A stretch of DNA of 7,716 nucleotides from Bacteroidales bacterium UBA6408. GTDB taxonomy: Bacteria > Bacteroidota > Bacteroidia > Bacteroidales > UBA932. Made by a program: the position numbers and the translations under genes. Of the stretch, positions 5,389-7,716 are shown one piece after another. Numbering within the stretch: position 1 is the stretch's first letter; every line of letters begins with the position of its first letter. Under the pieces are notes generated by a model. That model saw only the letters and a program-made list of their open reading frames with translations. It was not told where the DNA came from and did no database searches. Location of the stretch: the NCBI GenBank assembly GCA_002439805.1, contig DJPQ01000053.1, forward strand, positions 1-7,716, written 5' to 3'.

Positions 5389-6336
5389 ATGGGAATTTTT
5401 GACAAGGGGGTGAAGAACACCAACAGAAGTTTCTTCGACAGGCTGTCGCGGGCTATTGTCGGGAAATCGCGTGTCGATGACGGCATACTTGATGCTATGG
5501 AAGAGGCTCTGGTTGAGACAGATATGGGCGTTGATACGACTCTCAAGATAATCGACAATCTTGAGGAACGGGTCAGCCGTGATAAGTATGTCTCCCTTGA
5601 GGAACTGACTCAGATGCTTCGGGACGAGATTTCCTCTCTTCTCGAAGTTGACGGCGCTCCGGTTTCTGACGGGAGGACGGAGATTGAGCGGATGATAGAC
5701 ACTACGAAGAAGCCTTATGTGATTCTTGTCGTCGGCGTGAACGGCGTGGGCAAGACAACGACCATCGGAAAGATTGCCGCGAAACTTGCCGCCGCCGGGA
5801 AGAAGGTCGTGCTTGGCGCGGCGGACACGTTCAGAGCCGCAGCCGTGGATCAGCTGGTAATCTGGTCGCAGAGAGCCGGAGTCGATATCGTCCGTCAGGA
5901 AATGGGTTCCGATCCGGCTTCAGTTGCCTACGACGCCGTCAAGTCGGCTGTGGCGAAGGGCGCCGATGCGGTGATAATAGACACGGCCGGGCGTCTTCAC
6001 AACAGGATTGACCTGATGAACGAGCTGACAAAAATACGCAATGTGATTGCCAAGGTCGTCCCTGGCGCTCCGCACGAGGTTCTGCTTGTGCTTGACGCTT
6101 CCACCGGACAGAATGCCTTCCAGCAGGCCAGGGAGTTCTCCCGCGCCACGAAGGTCACGTCTCTGGCGCTCACCAAGCTGGACGGCTCCGCGAAGGGCGG
6201 CGTGGTTGTCGGCATCGTCGATCAGCTTAAGGTTCCTCTGAAATACATCGGCATAGGCGAGGGGGTTGACGACCTCAGGCTGTTTGACAGAAAGGAGTTT
6301 GCAGAGTCGCTTTTCGACATTTCGTCAATCAGGTGA
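5389..6336 (+). CDS. ftsY: Signal recognition particle receptor FtsY
   Basis: SRP-type GTPase at the inner membrane that receives SRP-bound ribosomes and hands them to the translocon. The product has 315 residues: the N and G domains without the long acidic A domain of E. coli FtsY. The helical N domain spans about 1-95. G-domain motifs are GVNGVGKTTT (116-125, P-loop), DTFRAAA (146-152), DTAGR (198-202), TKLDGSAKGG (262-271) and the closing GIGEGVDDLRLFD (288-300). The start MGIFDKGVKN is a typical amphipathic FtsY N-terminus and fits the mapped promoter; the frame extends 17 codons further to a GTG at 5338, but that lies upstream of the predicted transcript. There is no SD. It is isolated from the ribosomal group upstream by a terminator; pheT follows after 85 bp. 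Confidence 0.97.
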   Translation: MGIFDKGVKNTNRSFFDRLSRAIVGKSRVDDGILDAMEEALVETDMGVDTTLKIIDNLEERVSRDKYVSLEELTQMLRDEISSLLEVDGAPVSDGRTEIERMIDTTKKPYVILVVGVNGVGKTTTIGKIAAKLAAAGKKVVLGAADTFRAAAVDQLVIWSQRAGVDIVRQEMGSDPASVAYDAVKSAVAKGADAVIIDTAGRLHNRIDLMNELTKIRNVIAKVVPGAPHEVLLVLDASTGQNAFQQAREFSRATKVTSLALTKLDGSAKGGVVVGIVDQLKVPLKYIGIGEGVDDLRLFDRKEFAESLFDISSIR

Positions 6337-6421
6337 GCCGCGGGGCGTGAGAATGAAGAGGGGGGGGCAGCGCAGGCTGGTTTTTAAAATAAGTGCTGAA
6401 AAATAGAAAATTTGACTGAAT
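6337..6421 (+). other. ftsY-pheT spacer with G8 tract and weak hairpin
   Basis: An 85-bp gap. It holds eight consecutive G (6360-6367), then CAGC (6368-6371) and GCTG (6376-6379), which can form a 4-bp hairpin with loop GCAG, followed by G and TTTTT (6381-6385). The stem is too short to call a terminator. AAAATTTG at 6407-6414 resembles a -7 box, but no TTG lies 19-21 bp upstream. Whether pheT is read from the ftsY promoter or its own is unresolved. Confidence 0.4.
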
Positions 6422-7716
6422 ATGACTGTTTCGTACAATTGGCTTAAGGATTACATCAGGTGTGGTCTTACTCCGGAGGAGGTCGCCGCTGCGCTTACTT
6501 CCATAGGGCTTGAGGTGGATTCCGTGGAGACCGTCGAGGAGATTCCCGGCGGGCTGGCCGGAGTTGTGGTGGCGGAAGTCGTCGAGTGCGTCGAGCATCC
6601 GGATTCCGACCATCTGCACATAACAAAGGTGAATGCCGGCGGACCGGAACTGCTTCAGGTGGTCTGCGGGGCGCCGAATGTGGCCGCAGGGGAGAAGGTT
6701 CTTCTTGCGACAATAGGTACCGTTCTCGGGGAGGATTTCAAGATCAAGAAATCAAAGATTCGCGGAGTTGAGTCCTTCGGAATGCTCTGCGCAGAGGACG
6801 AGCTTGGAATAGGCGAGTCGCATGACGGAATCATGATTCTTGACCCTGCCGCAGTTCCGGGGACTCCCGCCAAGGACTACCTCCATCTCGCGACGGACAC
6901 GATCATAGAAATCGGTCTCACGGCCAACCGCGTCGATGCCGCGTCACACATCGGCGTTGCCCGTGACCTCTACGCATATCTGAAGCACAACAACATCCCT
7001 TGCGAGCTCTGCATACCGGACGTGTCAGCCTTCACCGAGCCGGCCTCCGATGAGGGCTCCATTCCTGTCGAGGTCATCGCCAAGACCGACGCCCCGAGGT
7101 ATTTCGGCGCGACGCTGCGCGGCGCCAAGGTAGGCCCCTCGCCGGAGTGGCTTCAGAAAAAGCTCCTCTCCGTCGGCTTGCGCCCTATCGACAATGTCGT
7201 GGATGTCAGCAATTTCGTGCTCATGGAACTCGGACAGCCGCTCCACACATTTGACGCGGCGAAGATTTCGGGAGACAGGGTCATCGTCCGCGACGCTTAT
7301 GAGGGCGAGAAGCTTGTCACGCTTGACGGAGTGGAGCGTGAGCTTAACCCGGCGGATCTCGTGATTGCCGACGACAAGGGCGCCATGTGCCTCGCCGGCG
7401 TGTTCGGAGGGGCGGATTCCGGAATTTCGGAGAACACGAGGGACATATTCCTCGAAATCGCATATTTCAACCCCGTTACAATCAGAAAGACATCGAAGAG
7501 GCACGGGCTCAAGACCGACGCTTCCTTCCGCTACGAGAGGGGATGCGACCCGCTCGCGCTTGAATATGCGGCCAAGAGGGCGATAATCCTGCTTCAGGAA
7601 CTCACCGGGGCTCACCTTGACGGAAAGATTCGTCGCGTGGAGTCGGCGCAGTTCGCCCGCAAGATGGTGGAGCTGGACTACAACCGCATCGAGAACTTCA
7701 TCGGCAAGAAGATAGG
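6422..7716 (+). CDS. pheT: Phenylalanyl-tRNA synthetase beta subunit, 3'-truncated
   Basis: Beta subunit of the alpha2-beta2 enzyme that charges tRNA-Phe; it carries tRNA-binding and editing domains. Visible are 431 codons of about 800. The start MTVSYNWLKDYI is typical. Residues about 44-150 form the OB-fold tRNA-binding domain (HPDSDHLHITKVNAGG at 59-74, VVCGAPNV, SKIRGVESFGMLCAEDELGI at 111-130). IEIGLTANRVDAASHIGVARD (about 162-181) opens the next region. The B3/B4 editing domain follows, with RPIDNVVDVSNFVLMELGQP (254-273), HTFDAAKI and KRHGLKTDASFRYERGCDP (359-377). The B5 domain is just beginning at KMVELDYNRIENFIGKK. The catalytic-like C-terminal half lies outside. The frame is free of stops to the edge. 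No SD or clear promoter precedes the ATG. pheS is not adjacent upstream, so the two subunit genes are apparently unlinked unless pheS follows. Confidence 0.97.
   Translation, partial: MTVSYNWLKDYIRCGLTPEEVAAALTSIGLEVDSVETVEEIPGGLAGVVVAEVVECVEHPDSDHLHITKVNAGGPELLQVVCGAPNVAAGEKVLLATIGTVLGEDFKIKKSKIRGVESFGMLCAEDELGIGESHDGIMILDPAAVPGTPAKDYLHLATDTIIEIGLTANRVDAASHIGVARDLYAYLKHNNIPCELCIPDVSAFTEPASDEGSIPVEVIAKTDAPRYFGATLRGAKVGPSPEWLQKKLLSVGLRPIDNVVDVSNFVLMELGQPLHTFDAAKISGDRVIVRDAYEGEKLVTLDGVERELNPADLVIADDKGAMCLAGVFGGADSGISENTRDIFLEIAYFNPVTIRKTSKRHGLKTDASFRYERGCDPLALEYAAKRAIILLQELTGAHLDGKIRRVESAQFARKMVELDYNRIENFIGKKI

Noticed and set aside
6368..6385. Hairpin CAGC/GCTG followed by TTTTT as an ftsY terminator
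   Set aside because: The stem has only 4 bp, too weak to claim termination without data.
6407..6414. AAAATTTG as a -7 box for pheT
   Set aside because: No TTG lies 19-21 bp upstream and the implied transcript would be leaderless.
7025..7615. 196-residue minus-strand ORF inside pheT
   Set aside because: pheT is continuous and conserved across this stretch on the + strand; the reverse ORF has no domain or RBS.

Overview
This window looks like a core chromosomal segment from a member of the Bacteroidota, probably Bacteroidales. The evidence is the gene order (thrS-infC-rpmI-rplT, then rpmB-rpmG and a Bacteroidota-restricted DUF4295 gene ahead of ftsY), two promoters of the Bacteroidota -33/-7 type (TTG, 20-bp spacer, TAnnTTTG), and mostly AT-rich translation starts without Shine-Dalgarno (SD) sequences. 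No genus can be assigned from sequence alone. Every gene is on the + strand. I see no mobile element, CRISPR array, tRNA or rRNA gene.

Layout. Positions 1-3161 are the classical translation operon: the 3' part of threonyl-tRNA synthetase (thrS), initiation factor IF-3 (infC), bL35 (rpmI) and bL20 (rplT). Signal peptidase I (lepB, 3171-4517) follows after only 9 bp. A probable promoter at 4522-4552 then starts a second group of ribosomal genes: bL28 (rpmB), bL33 (rpmG) and a 52-residue DUF4295 protein (5055-5213). A strong intrinsic terminator (5277-5308) closes that group. A consensus-like promoter (5330-5360) drives ftsY, the SRP receptor GTPase, and pheT (phenylalanyl-tRNA synthetase beta) runs off the right edge.

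The genes make up translation machinery (two aminoacyl-tRNA synthetases, one initiation factor, five ribosomal or probable ribosomal proteins) plus two components of protein export (FtsY for SRP-dependent membrane delivery, LepB for signal-peptide removal).

I found no undescribed system made of novel proteins. The interest lies in regulation. infC seems to start at a rare ATC codon behind a perfect AGGAGG, which fits IF-3 autoregulation. The infC-rpmI spacer holds two mutually exclusive hairpin arrangements. The 240-bp rpmI-rplT spacer holds nested inverted repeats and is a candidate autogenous L20 control region. A GACAT / TATTATTAACAA motif pair precedes both infC and rpmI.
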